Shown: positions 34,524 to 45,264 of the stretch, in pieces
How the letters are laid out: every line of letters starts with the position of its first letter
Numbering within the stretch: the first letter of the stretch is position 1
Source of the DNA: Pochonia chlamydosporia 170
Taxonomy: Eukaryota > Ascomycota > Sordariomycetes > Hypocreales > Clavicipitaceae
Assembly (NCBI RefSeq): GCF_001653235.2
Contig: NC_035791.1
Coordinates: forward strand, 2,542,001-2,606,000
DNA: 64,000 bases
Direction of reading: 5' to 3'
Notes under the pieces: model-generated
Databases searched by the model: none
Told to the model about the DNA's origin: nothing
Seen by the model: only the letters and a program-made list of their open reading frames with translations
Program-made: the position numbers and the translations under genes

Positions 34524-37500
34524 ATGGCGACCGTTGCCAATGGAACGACAAATGGTGTGACCAACGGCGATCGACCAGCCGGCCCGGTCAGTACTCGATT
34601 CTCAGACATCCCGTCCGCCATTGATATTCCCGTGCAAGGAGACCAAGAAGATGAAGCCGTCGAAATCGATCTCGAAGACCTCTTGGATGACCCTACCGAG
34701 CTTTGCACTCTTTTCGAGAACGAGCGAGCCGCGAAAACGTATTGGATGACTGTTGCGCTGGCGTATGCGAAACAGAAAAAGATTGACCATGCCATCGAAA
34801 TGCTCATCCGAGGCAGCGGCTCCATCCAGAGCAACAGCAGCAACCCGCGCGATAAAGTCAGCATGATTTGCTGCTTGTGCTGGATGTACCTATGGAAGAG
34901 TCGTGAAGCACCGCGTGTTGCGCCAGATGGCGTACGAGTCTCCGAGGCCAAGACGAAAGAATATTACCTCCAGCTGGCTACCTCGTCGTTGAACGACGCA
35001 GCCCGGCTGAACCCATCGTTTCCGCCTATTTTTCTTGCCCGTGGTGTTCTGTTACTGTTGCGCGCATCACTTCAGGCCCCTTCCAAGACGGCAGGAGGAA
35101 TAGGCTCTGAGAAGAACGAACTGCTTAAGACGGCAGTCAAGTCTTTTGACGATGCGCTCCGAGTCTCGCAAGGCAAAAATATGCTGGCCCTTATGGGCAA
35201 GGCAAGAGCATACTTCTCCATGCACAAGTATCCAGATGCTTTGGCGACATATCAGGATGTTTTGCAAAAGATGCCCGATCTGGTTGACCCTGATCCACGA
35301 ATTGGCATTGGGTGTTGCTTTTGGCAACTGGGATTCAAGGAGGATGCCAAGGTGGCATGGGAACGAAGTATGGAGATCAACCCCGAATCGAAAATTGCCA
35401 ACATCTTACTCGGCCTCTTCTATCTCGACGCCAGCGGTCATGTTCCGGTCAACAGCGACGAATTCTTGAAACTCTACAGGCGAGCCATGACGGAATACAC
35501 TCAGAAATCGTTCAAGCTGGATAAAGAGGTTCCCATCACTTGCTCTACCTTTGCTGGTTACTTTTTGTCTCGCAAGGCATGGGACAACGCCGACAAACTG
35601 GCGCACAAGGCCATTCAATATACCGACGTCAACGCCATTGCTAGTGATGGGTGGTATCTGCTGGCTAGAAAGGCTCACTATGCTGGGGATACGGAAAAGG
35701 CCAGCGACTATTATCGTCGTGCAGATGATGCTCGTGGAGGTGCAGATACGGGCTACCTCCCGGCCAAGTTTGGTGTGGCTCAGCTGTCTGTGTTGAAGCA
35801 AGATTTAGGCGAAGCTAAGCTTCGTCTGGAGAAGATGATTCAACAGTCCAAGAACCACGAGGCCATGATTCTGTTGGGAACGCTCTACGCAGAAGAGATA
35901 TTTGCTAGCCAGAAGAGTGACAGTAAAGAGGACAAATCTGCAGAGATGAAGAAGGCCATCACTCTCTTGGAAGGCGTTCGCAACGCGTGGAAGGACCCGA
36001 AGCGTACGATTGCCCCCGACGCCTCTGTTCTCCTCAATCTGGCTCGGTTATATGAACTGGATCAACCTGAGAAGGCATTGCAGTGTCTTCAGCAGGTTGA
36101 ACAGCTTGAGATGGACCAAATTCCAGAGTCAGAGCGTCCCGTAGACACAGAAGACGAAGCAAATGCACAAGCAGAATTGAGGAAGCTTCTCCCTCCCCAG
36201 CTTCTGAACAATATTGGCTGCTTCCATTCTCAAGCCGAGAAGCACGAGTTGGCCAGTGAGATGTTCGAGGCCGCACTCAGCGCATGCATGCGAATTGGCG
36301 AAAAGGAACCCAGCATGGATACGGATGCTTTGGTTTCGTCAATTAGCTTCAACCTCGGTAGGAGCTACGAATCAAGGGGTTTGACGGACAAGGCAATCGA
36401 GGTTTATGACGGCCTGTTGGCTCGTCATGACGACTACACCGACGCGCGTACTAGATTGGCGTATATCAAACTGCGGAAGAACCCTAATAAGGAAGGACCA
36501 GATGCAGTCGCCAAGCTGTACCAGGAGAACACTAGTGACTTGGAAGTTCGAGCTCTATATGGTTGGTACCTTGGCAAGGTACATTCCAGAAAACGGCCGG
36601 CAAACATTGCAGAGGACCCTGAATTTCGCCACTACAAGCACACATTGCAAAATTATGACAAGCATGATCGGTATGCTCTCATTGGCATGGGCAACTTATA
36701 CTTGCTGCAGGCCAGAGAGATGCGTCGTGAGACGGATTCAGATAAGCAGAAGCGAAGCGTCATCTATGGCAAGGCCGTGGAGTTTTTCGAAAAGGCCCTT
36801 TCACTAGATCCCAAGAATGCCTATGCGGCTCAAGGTGTGGCTATTGCTCTGGTGGAAGACAAAAAGGACTACAAGACAGCCCTCGCAATCTTCAATAAGG
36901 TTCGAGAAACAGTGAGGGAGTCCCATGTCTATGTCAACCTGGGGCACGTCTTTGCGGAATTAAGGCAATACTCGAAGGCAATTGAGCACTACGAAATTGC
37001 TCTCACCAAGGATGGCAAAACCAACGACCCGGTTATCTTGTCTTGTCTGGGGCGTACGTGGCTGAATAGAGGTCGCACGGAGAAGGACATTGATGCCTAC
37101 AGTAAAGCCCTCGAGTGTGCCCAAAAGGTAAGAAGAAATCATCTACATGAGCATTCCGAACCTCGTTTGCTAACACGATTCCAACCCAGGCCCTGGAAGC
37201 CGCACCGGACCAAGTACATTACAAATTCAACGTGGCCTTTGTGCAAATCCAGCTGGTTACCACGATTCAAAACCTACCTGAGAATAGAAGAAGCTCCGAG
37301 CAGCTAGAGACGGCCGCCGCGGGTCTCGAGGCCGCAATCGAATCCCTCGACACCATTGCCACCCTTCCCCAAACTCCCTACCCCAAGCACGACATCGAAC
37401 AACGTGCAAACATGGCACGTAACACCCTCCGCAAACAGCTCGAGCGAGCCATTGCCAAGCAAAAGGAGTGGGAAGAGAAGAACAAAGAGAAGATCCAAGC

Positions 37501-38122
37501 GGCCAAGGAGCAGCGTGAGGCCGAACTCAAGCGTCGCGAGCAACAACGCCAATTGGTCCTCGAGAAGGAGCGCGAGCGTCAAGACAAGATCCGCAAGGAA
37601 CGAGAAGCCATCGCCGCCCGAGACCGAGCCCTCGCCGAGCAACGTGCTGAAGAAGAGCGCCAAAAGGCAGAGGCGGAATTGACCACCGACTCCGAGACAG
37701 GTGAAAAGGTCAAGCGGAAGCGTAAGCCCGCGCCGCGCGCATCCGGCGAAGGAAAGACCAAGAAGACACCCAAGAAGAAGAAGGCGGACCGTGACGAGGA
37801 CGACTCAGAAGAAGAGTCGCATACCAAGAAACGACGACGTCTTACCAAGAAGGAGTCATCTAAATTCAAATCTGCAGAGATTGTTGTCGACAGTGATGAA
37901 GATGATGACGACGACGACGCCTTGGAACGAGCGGAGCGAGACATGGAGCGCGAAGGGACGCCCGCGTCGGAAGGAGATGACGATGCGGTTGAGAAGATGG
38001 ACGTTGATGAGGAGGACCAGCCTGCTCATAGTGGTGGCGAAGATGAAGACGATGCTGGTCCACGGTCTAAGCGTTCGAGAAGGGGACGGGTTGTGGAGGA
38101 AAGCGAGGAGGAGGAAGAGTAG
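34524..38122 (+). CDS. CTR9: Paf1 complex TPR subunit Ctr9
   Basis: Scaffold subunit of the Paf1 complex, which travels with RNA polymerase II and promotes histone H2B ubiquitination and H3K4/K36 methylation. Two exons (34524-37127, 37190-38122) join in phase to about 1178 residues, normal for fungal Ctr9. The N-terminus contains the conserved VEIDLEDLLDDPTELCTLFE and ERAAKTYWMTVALAYAKQKK. Tetratricopeptide repeats run through about residues 100-880 (for example AVEFFEKALSLDPKNAYAAQ and AIEHYEIALTKDGKTNDPVI). Exon 2 adds the last helices, then a long charged coiled coil (KEWEEKNKEKIQAAKEQREA onward) and a Lys-rich then Asp/Glu-rich tail ending in EESEEEEE. The 62-bp intron is standard. Transcribed toward cytochrome b5 reductase. 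Confidence 0.95.
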
Positions 38123-38552
38123 GGTGATAGTTTGGATGGTATTGTATTAGATGCGTGCTTTTTCATTTCATATACATCAAGGGAGTCAGTCGGGAACAAA
38201 ATTTGTACAGTATTGCCAGGGTAGAATTTTAGGGCGATGCACATGGAGCGAAGTGAGATGGTCTCTTGAACTTTATTTTCAATTCATGCAGACTACAAGT
38301 GTGTTGATGTCCTGCACATGTTACATCCTTTCAAGCGTGGTGTCTTTTAATCTCCCACATCGTATACCCGTGTTTGAAGCACGGTGCCCAACTCACTTCC
38401 TTGCGTCTAACTCTTGGTATAGATTTTGACATTTCAAACCGGTCTAGCTAGGATATCTATCGTATTAATGGACACCTGGCTCGAGAGTCAACATCTTGTG
38501 AAGGGATGTGATTCCGATGCCTTTGACCTGAGATGCTCGGTGCTCGGCTTCT
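38123..38552. other. Convergent intergenic region
   Basis: 3' flanks of CTR9 (+) and CBR1 (-). No gene recognised. Confidence 0.5.
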
Positions 38553-39758
38553 TTAGAAAGCAAAGACCTGGTCCTCGAGCTTGCTGACGGGGCGAGCCTT
38601 CTTGTATCCGAGACTCTCGGTCGTCTTCTTCAGGCCGCTAACCATGGGAGGAGGACCGCAGAGGAGAACCTTGACGTCTTCGGCTGGCTTGGGGAGCCAA
38701 TTCTATGAAATAGGGGTTAGTAGAGTGAACGACTGATGAGATATGAGCTATGTCAGCACAAAAGAGCACGTACAGTAATCATCTCGCCGGTGACGTAGCC
38801 AACACCACCAGTCCAGCCCTCGGGAGGGTTATCCAAGACGTAGTGAATGCGGATACCGCTGTCCTCCTTGGTCAAAGCATCGAGGTCCTCCCTAAGGAGA
38901 ATATCCTGGGGAGTCACGTTGGCAAAGATCAGGTCGACCTGAGTCTTGTCGCCGTCGGCTCGGCCGCGGACAATAGCACGGATGATCTGGAGCATAGGAG
39001 TGATGCCAGTGCCGCCGGCAATCATGCCAAAGTGGCGGACCATGTTGGGGGTGTAGACGAAGGCGCCCTTGGGGCCACGGACGCGGATGGTCTGCCCGAC
39101 GACGAGAGAAGCCATGTGCTTGGAGATATTGCCCTGGGGGTACGACTTGATCAACAGATCAAAGAAGCCGGGCTGGTGGTCGCCGGAGATGGGGGTATAC
39201 GAGCGCACAATCTCCTTGGTGGTGCCATCTTGCTGCTTGAGAGGAGCGCCGATCGAGATGTGCTGACCGATGGGGAGGCCGAGGATAGACTTGGAGGAGG
39301 GGAGCTTGAAGCGGTAGCTATGAGAGAGGAATGTCAGTATCTAGGTGATGGCATAATTATGGATTGAGTATATATAGGATTGCGGGGGAAAAGGCGGGAC
39401 AAAGGTATTTGCCGAACAGCGAGACTTACATGGCGACGTTGTGGGAGATGACAGTCTTTTCCTCCAGCTCGAATTCCTGGAAAACATCGGGCTTGAGAAC
39501 CTTTTTAATCTCTGGCGAGCCCAGTCAGCGGCGCCCTTGCACAGATTGACACGTCCTCTCGTGTTGAGACGACGCATGGGTATTCTACTCACGAAAGTTC
39601 CAGAAGTTGTAGGCGCCGAGCAGGACGGCCAGGGCGGCCGAGTACGGAACCCATTCCTTCTTGACAATCAGGGTGCCGACGACGAGAAGAGCAGCCGGGA
39701 CATAGACGTAGTCGATGTAGTGGCGCGACAGTAACGAGTCCTTGGTGTTGGAAGCCAT
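38553..39758 (-). CDS. CBR1: NADH-cytochrome b5 reductase
   Basis: Flavoprotein that passes electrons from NADH through FAD to cytochrome b5 for fatty-acid desaturation and sterol synthesis. It is membrane-anchored at the ER or mitochondrial outer membrane. Four exons (39758-39593, 39511-39430, 39317-38774, 38702-38553) join in phase to about 313 residues. The N-terminus has a hydrophobic anchor near residues 18-32 ([15 protein letters not shown]) and a second hydrophobic stretch. The FAD motif RSYTP is at 121-125, the NADH-binding GGTGITPM at 184-191, and the C-terminal CGPPPM at 279-284. The protein ends with the family-typical VFAF. All cofactor residues are present. The second exon is only 82 bp. 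The anchor matches the Cbr1 type rather than the inner-membrane-targeted Mcr1. Confidence 0.94.
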
Positions 39759-42167
39759 TGTGCGTGGTCAATCTGATCTCCTGTTATCCCCACCAAACGG
39801 CGATGTTAGACGATGGCGGCTCCGACAAACGGCTAAAAGGGAAAAAAAAATGACAATGAAAAAGGGGCGGGTAGAGAAGCAGCAACCGCCGGATCTGTTG
39901 CTTGTCTCAGCAGCAATTGAGCTGCGCGAGGGCTGGAGAAGATCGTGAAATGGTAATAATGGGAATACAGTTGCACTTACGGACTCGATTCAACAGACTG
40001 GGGTGATATTGGGATATCGCGAGATGAGCCCGTGGGCTGTGATGTGCCTCGCTCGAAGTTCGGAGATTCTAGTAAAGCCGTTTCGTTGGCTGGCGGCACC
40101 AGCACTGCTGGTGGATGTGGTGAATTTTTGCCGAATGAATTATTCGACGCATGATTGGAGGGCATGGGACGATGGGCATTCACGGGTGCCCGATCCTCGG
40201 CACAGCTGGTTACGAGACGGCACTGGGCACTGGGCACTGGGCATGGGGCTGAGAGCTCTTGAGCCGTAGACATCGAATCTCAGTGAGTGCTTAGGCGCTC
40301 GGCCGCTGGAACAGCTTCCGCAATTTGACGGGCTACGGAGCTCTGGAGCTGAGGGGATGCCCCGAAGCCGCTGTGGCTGCCTTGCTGTCGAGCCCTGAAG
40401 GCATCTGGTCCGCGTCCAATGTCGGAACCTGACGCTCATGTTCCGATCAGTGACCGGCACAGGCACAGCTCGGAGACCCCCTGTGCCGCTGTGGCTAGTG
40501 GGTGCCCCGAGTGTGGCTGCAGATGTCCGGTGGCTGATATCGCGGGATTCCGGGGCAACGAAGATCCGGTTCCCGTACTGTGGAACTCAATAGAAGCGAC
40601 GTCATCTTCTGTGGAGTTTGCAGCGCACACAGACTGCCGTTGTGACGGAAACAGTGGGCAGCTTGATCCTACGATGTATGATGAGTGCCACTGCATTCGA
40701 TGTTGCAGACGGATGCAGCCAGCTTTGGCCATGTCATTCTCATACATGTATCGACAAGTCTCCAGATTATTACTGTCGAATCGAAAAATGTCCCCAACTT
40801 TGAGGCCTAGGCCGAGTCCAATGCTACTGTATTGCACTTGTCCCTCTCCTGGCCACGTATCGACAATCAATGGTTTGAAGCCCTTTTGGCATCATCGGCC
40901 AGCTGAGGGAGAGGCTTGAAGTTTGTTTCGTCCTCGAGGCACTGGGCGTTGCGGAGAAAGTTGACCGTCTGGCAAAGTCAACTCGACAATTGAATTTGCG
41001 CTCCCGAGACATCCGCGCGCCATTGACTCTTTGTTTGATCATCATGACTGGAGCAGACTCGATGTCTTTTGAAACCATGAAAAAAAAAAGCTATTTCTCC
41101 TGCATTCCAAGCCTCCAAGGTCGCAGTGTTGTTTGGATGCAACTGTGAAGGTTGACGAGGGTTGCCCCTCCCCCCATCTGATGTGTGATGTCTGAAATAA
41201 ACATCAAATGTGGTATTACCCCAGCCAGACAACCAGCCCACACACACAAACTCGTATTTGGTCTGTCCGACCAGACCAGATGTTTGATATCTTCCAGTGA
41301 CGCGCATGCAGCAGAAGGATGATGTTGCGCCTATACGGGTTCTAGCCCCATCGGCTAAGCCGCAGTTTTGTTGCAGACTGGAGTATCCAATTTTGCCCCC
41401 CTTTCTTTTTGGTCTTTTTGACGAGCGTTTGGATGCTTGCGATGGTTCAATGTACATGAGATGCCGCTCGCTGGATGCTCCATAAACATGCGAACCATGC
41501 TGCAGCCCTTTGATGGATCAGACCCATTGCCATGCAGCAGTTTGACTGCACAGGGGTAATTTGGTTAAAAACACCAGAAACCATCTTGAGACGTCAACGT
41601 TTTGTTTAAAATTCTTCTTCAATCGCTTTGCTGTTTGAATAATCACCGTTTGGCCTACCGCCATTGTGCCTCGATTTTGAACGGCAGCCACCAAGTGACG
41701 GTTGGGCTGTGAAACATCACTTCATAGGGCTTGAGCCACCGGACTCATCTGTCCCCCAGACAGATATGTCATCGGACCTCAAGATCCAGGCATGGTGGTG
41801 ACCCAGTGGTGACCCCTTGTCAGCGGTACTCTCAATGGTGATTTATTGTTAAATATGGTCCCTGGATAGTTGGTCGGCATCCGTTGCTAAGCCTCAGTCG
41901 AGTATGCGTCACGACTCGTACTGAGTTTGGAAGCCGTTCAATGTCCCCAGGAAGTATCTTAGAGCCCGGAAGGCCACTGTAGAGAACAATTGAGTTGACA
42001 TCAGTGTCCTACTTACACTTTTGGTTTTGGTGTTCCTGGGCACTCTGCCAAAACCTTCATAACCAGGCGATTGTTAGCTTTGTCCCTTTGTCTTGCGGCC
42101 AAGCCACGTAAAGGAACAACGGGGCAGCACAGAACTCAAGCTCGAAACAAGTCTCGGCCGTGTTCTC

Positions 42168-42185
42168 TTTTTTTTTTTTTTTTTT
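42168..42185. repeat. T homopolymer (18)
   Basis: Uninterrupted T run in the large spacer between CBR1 and the LRR-protein gene. Confidence 0.9.
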
Positions 42186-43275
42186 GCGCCTACTTTTTTG
42201 TGTTCTGCAACAACTCATGGTATTAGTATGTGCGAGCAGCGGTCAGCATGACTTCTTGAATATGTAGCAACTACCGACTGGGATGGGCATAACTTGGCCT
42301 AACCATGGGCATCTGAGTCTTGAAATGCTCTGCCCCCAGTCTGTCGTTGCATGCGGCGTTGAACACCAAGTCTCAAAACTCGAGAGGGGACCATTTGCAT
42401 CTTGCTATCAAAGCCGCCTGGGCCAGACGGGCACGATGATTGGTTCGAGAAGGCAACGCAGCGCCAAAAGGCAAACATCCAGCTTTGGGCTAGCAGCTGA
42501 GACCTGGATGTGGCTTTTGCTGGGCTTGGCTTGGCCCCCGGCGCCAGTGTTTTGGCGATGCCATGTTCAGTGGCGGGTTGCAGTGCTACCTAACCGGGTT
42601 GTCCGCAAGAGAATTGATTACTTGCTCCGTATTCGAGTTGGAAGCAAGACTAGACTAGACTGGACCGGATGACGATGGGTGGTCGGGACAGGTTCGTTCC
42701 GGACATGGCCAAGAGTGTGAATGATGAATGGTGTCAATGGTGTGTGGTTCTCGACAAGTCCGTCAGCCAGAACCAGGGACGAAGACCGAAAAAGTCAAGT
42801 GCACTACAGTAGTCAGCTCAGGCCCAAACACCACAGATATTAATATGCACAGAGATACGCACACACACAAATGCAGAACCTGAACATAAATATCACAAAA
42901 ATGGCGCTTCGTCCGAAATAGTAGTGCCTGCCATCCATCTATCCATCGGCTGCGGGCGTTGATGTGGATATTGAATCAATTGAAACTTGAATCCAGACTG
43001 GCAAGCTGGCATCCTCTGCTCCTTCCTCGCGGCCCAATTGACTCTGGAAGTCATGCTCCGAAACTCTGTTCCATTTGTCTGGTCGTTGTCGTCAGTTCTC
43101 CTCATCTTCACTCACCCGTCAACCCATGAATGAATGAGCCCCTCCTCTGTTCTCGCTTCAATGTTCGTCTCGACATGGACATGACATGGATACCGACATG
43201 ATGGCTTGTCGATGGACACCAAGATCCCTGTCGAGCTGCTGTCGACTTGGCGGTGCCCACATTCAATGTTGGCTT

Positions 43276-43305
43276 TCCTGTCCTGTCCTGTCTTGCCTGT
43301 CCTGT
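43276..43305. repeat. CTGTC-type short tandem repeat
   Basis: Imperfect pentamer repeat of TCCTG/CTGTC units in non-coding sequence. Confidence 0.75.
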
Positions 43306-43510
43306 GAAATCTAGTCGTTCGCTCGCTCCGACCCATCCATGATCCATGATCGAATCCCCCATCCCTCCCTCCAAATGCCCATCCATGCCATGGCAAAAGC
43401 CCACCGCGGGACCCTTGTCCATGACGTGACGCAAGGTTGAAGCCGCGTCCAACATGCACACAGACAAGATAATACATGTCATGGATGGCTACGGAGCAAT
43501 ACAGAGTACA

Positions 43511-43520
43511 TACCTAGGTA
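43511..43520. repeat. Dispersed CTAGGTAGGTA-type motif, copy 5
   Basis: TACCTAGGTA, with TACGGAGCAATACAGAGTAC-like sequence just upstream. Part of the set described at 8021. Confidence 0.45.
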
Positions 43521-44076
43521 GTGCATAGAGTACACGCATCTTGGGCTGGAGACTCTCTCGGGCGAGGCTGGCCCAGCCATCAGCTTAGCTTAGCTTCGAT
43601 TTGGCCTTCGTTTCCCAAGAACCCATGCCATTTGATGCCATGCTTCGGACAAGCTCCAAAACAAAAAGTGTCCCCTTGACCTGGTTCGCCTCCTAATACC
43701 GTATTTGCCCTCTTTACCATGCATTGCCCTGCTGTGCTGTGACACTTGACGCTTGATGCCGACCCCCCCATCTTTTTTTGTTCTTGGGGTTTCGTAAAGT
43801 GGTGTCGTCGTCGTCATTCTTTGTCTGCATTTCTTTCGTATTCTCACCATCGGCCATAAGGGTTCAAAGGAGCTCGGCAAAGCGAAGCGATTGAGCCCCG
43901 ACAAGGCCCGTGTCTGTTTTAGGAACAAGCAGATACTATAACCAAGCTTCTTCCGTTCTTCTTCTGCTATTTTGGACTCTTTTCCTCCGCTTCCCTTTGC
44001 CCCAATTCTTGTTATTTTTCTTTTTGGTGGGGGCTTTGGCCATTGCCATATCGGCCGGCGTCGCTTTTGAGGGCGG

Positions 44077-44131
44077 GAACCTGAACCTGAACCTGGTTTG
44101 GACTTGGACTTGAACTTGGACTTGGTCTTGG
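44077..44131. repeat. Imperfect hexamer tandem repeat
   Basis: Three GAACCT units, then GGACTT/GAACTT units, in the probable leader or promoter of the LRR-protein gene. Confidence 0.8.
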
Positions 44132-44844
44132 GAACTTTAGAGTTTTCTCTGAACCCGTCCCGTTCTCTTTAGCCTCGGTGTGCTTATCTCTCCGTCTCTG
44201 GATGAATGCGTAAAGGCCATCTTCATTTTTCTCTTCTCTCAATTATCGGAACTTTCGGTCCTGAGTTTTTGCATCGTGGGCTAATCATCACGCGATCCAG
44301 CCGTTGCGTTTGCTCCATCTTGGAAACACATCCGTCCACATCTTCCATCTTCCATATCTTGGAGCTGCTACAGCGGCATTCACGGTTCAAAATTTTGTTG
44401 TACTGGCCTGCCTGCAGTTAGACGTGGTCAAGTCTGTCGGTTGAGACAATTTCTGAACTGGAGTTCCAGCTTGGCCGTCAAGAATTGGGCTATTTTGCTG
44501 TCTCTTCTTGACTGCTGCTATTACTACTCCATCTTGAATTTTACCTTCTGAGAGCCGACCTGGGCTGAGCGAAGACTTTGCTCAATTCTCTTGGATAGCA
44601 TTCAAAAGACATCCTTGTGTTTTGCTCTCGTTTGTCCTGATCTTGCCTAATCCCGACACTCACTGCCTGCCCCAGACCAGACGATCAAGATCAACCAAAA
44701 GATCAAATAGCAAACGCGGCAGGCAGCCACTGCCGACCGGACAATTTCACCCACCAGCGGGCATTGCATTGTGACAACGAACGGGCAACTTGGATCGGGA
44801 AAGATATTCCCGTTGCTGCTTGGTTATTGTTTCCGGAGTGACGG

Positions 44845-44865
44845 ATGCGGGAGTGCAACCACTAG
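44845..44865 (+). promoter_or_regulatory. Possible upstream ORF 1 of LRR-protein gene
   Basis: Six-codon ORF (MRECNH) 420 bp before the main ATG. It is relevant only if the transcript starts upstream of it. Confidence 0.3.
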
Positions 44866-45161
44866 TCCAGTATCGTGGTGAAGATCGCACCCGTTGGCAG
44901 CTTGACAGAATTCCAAGACAGAGCAGAACCCTGTGGCTGAGACATCCAGTCTACTTCAACAGCTGCTTTTTACCAGCCGAACAACCCACCAGGCTTCACG
45001 TCATTCACCAGACCAGCACCGGCGTGTGTCATTGAGCAATTTCATTGATTGCTTGCCTCTCCAAACCGGCGTCGGCTTTGCCAGCTTCACTGCCATTGTG
45101 CCAGACCAGATCCATTTCAGACTTCTCCAATTAGACTCCTACATCATATCCTCTCCTCGCC

Positions 45162-45173
45162 ATGGTCTTGTAA
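45162..45173 (+). promoter_or_regulatory. Possible upstream ORF 2 of LRR-protein gene
   Basis: Minimal ORF (MVL) 103 bp before the main ATG, with a good CGCCATGG context. Confidence 0.45.
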
Positions 45174-45184
45174 GACCAGCTTCG

Positions 45185-45202
45185 ATGGATACATCGCCCT
45201 AG
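45185..45202 (+). promoter_or_regulatory. Possible upstream ORF 3 of LRR-protein gene
   Basis: Five-codon ORF (MDTSP) 80 bp before the main ATG. It lies within any plausible leader. Confidence 0.45.
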
Positions 45203-45264
45203 AACTGTGAGATCACGAACACGAAACCTCTAGACGGTGATTCCTCGCAACGAGCTTGGCAAAA

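Larger units (their letters stand above)
39759..45264. other. 5.5-kb region without recognisable genes
   Basis: Divergent spacer between CBR1 (-) and the LRR-protein gene (+), the longest gene-free interval here. The open frames on either strand lack domains, codon regularity and consistent splice partners. It holds an 18-T run, CTGTC-type and hexamer repeats, one CCTAGGTA motif, and from about 43900 a CT-rich stretch that looks like promoter and leader sequence. A non-coding RNA or long leader is possible but cannot be shown. Confidence 0.5.

Noticed and set aside
34301..34951. Minus-strand frame of 216 codons
   Set aside because: Antisense to the promoter and first exon of CTR9.
40419..40919. 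Plus-strand cysteine-containing frame of 166 codons in the large spacer
   Set aside because: No signal peptide, no domain, and an equally long opposite-strand frame (40436-40870). Codon use is not protein-like.
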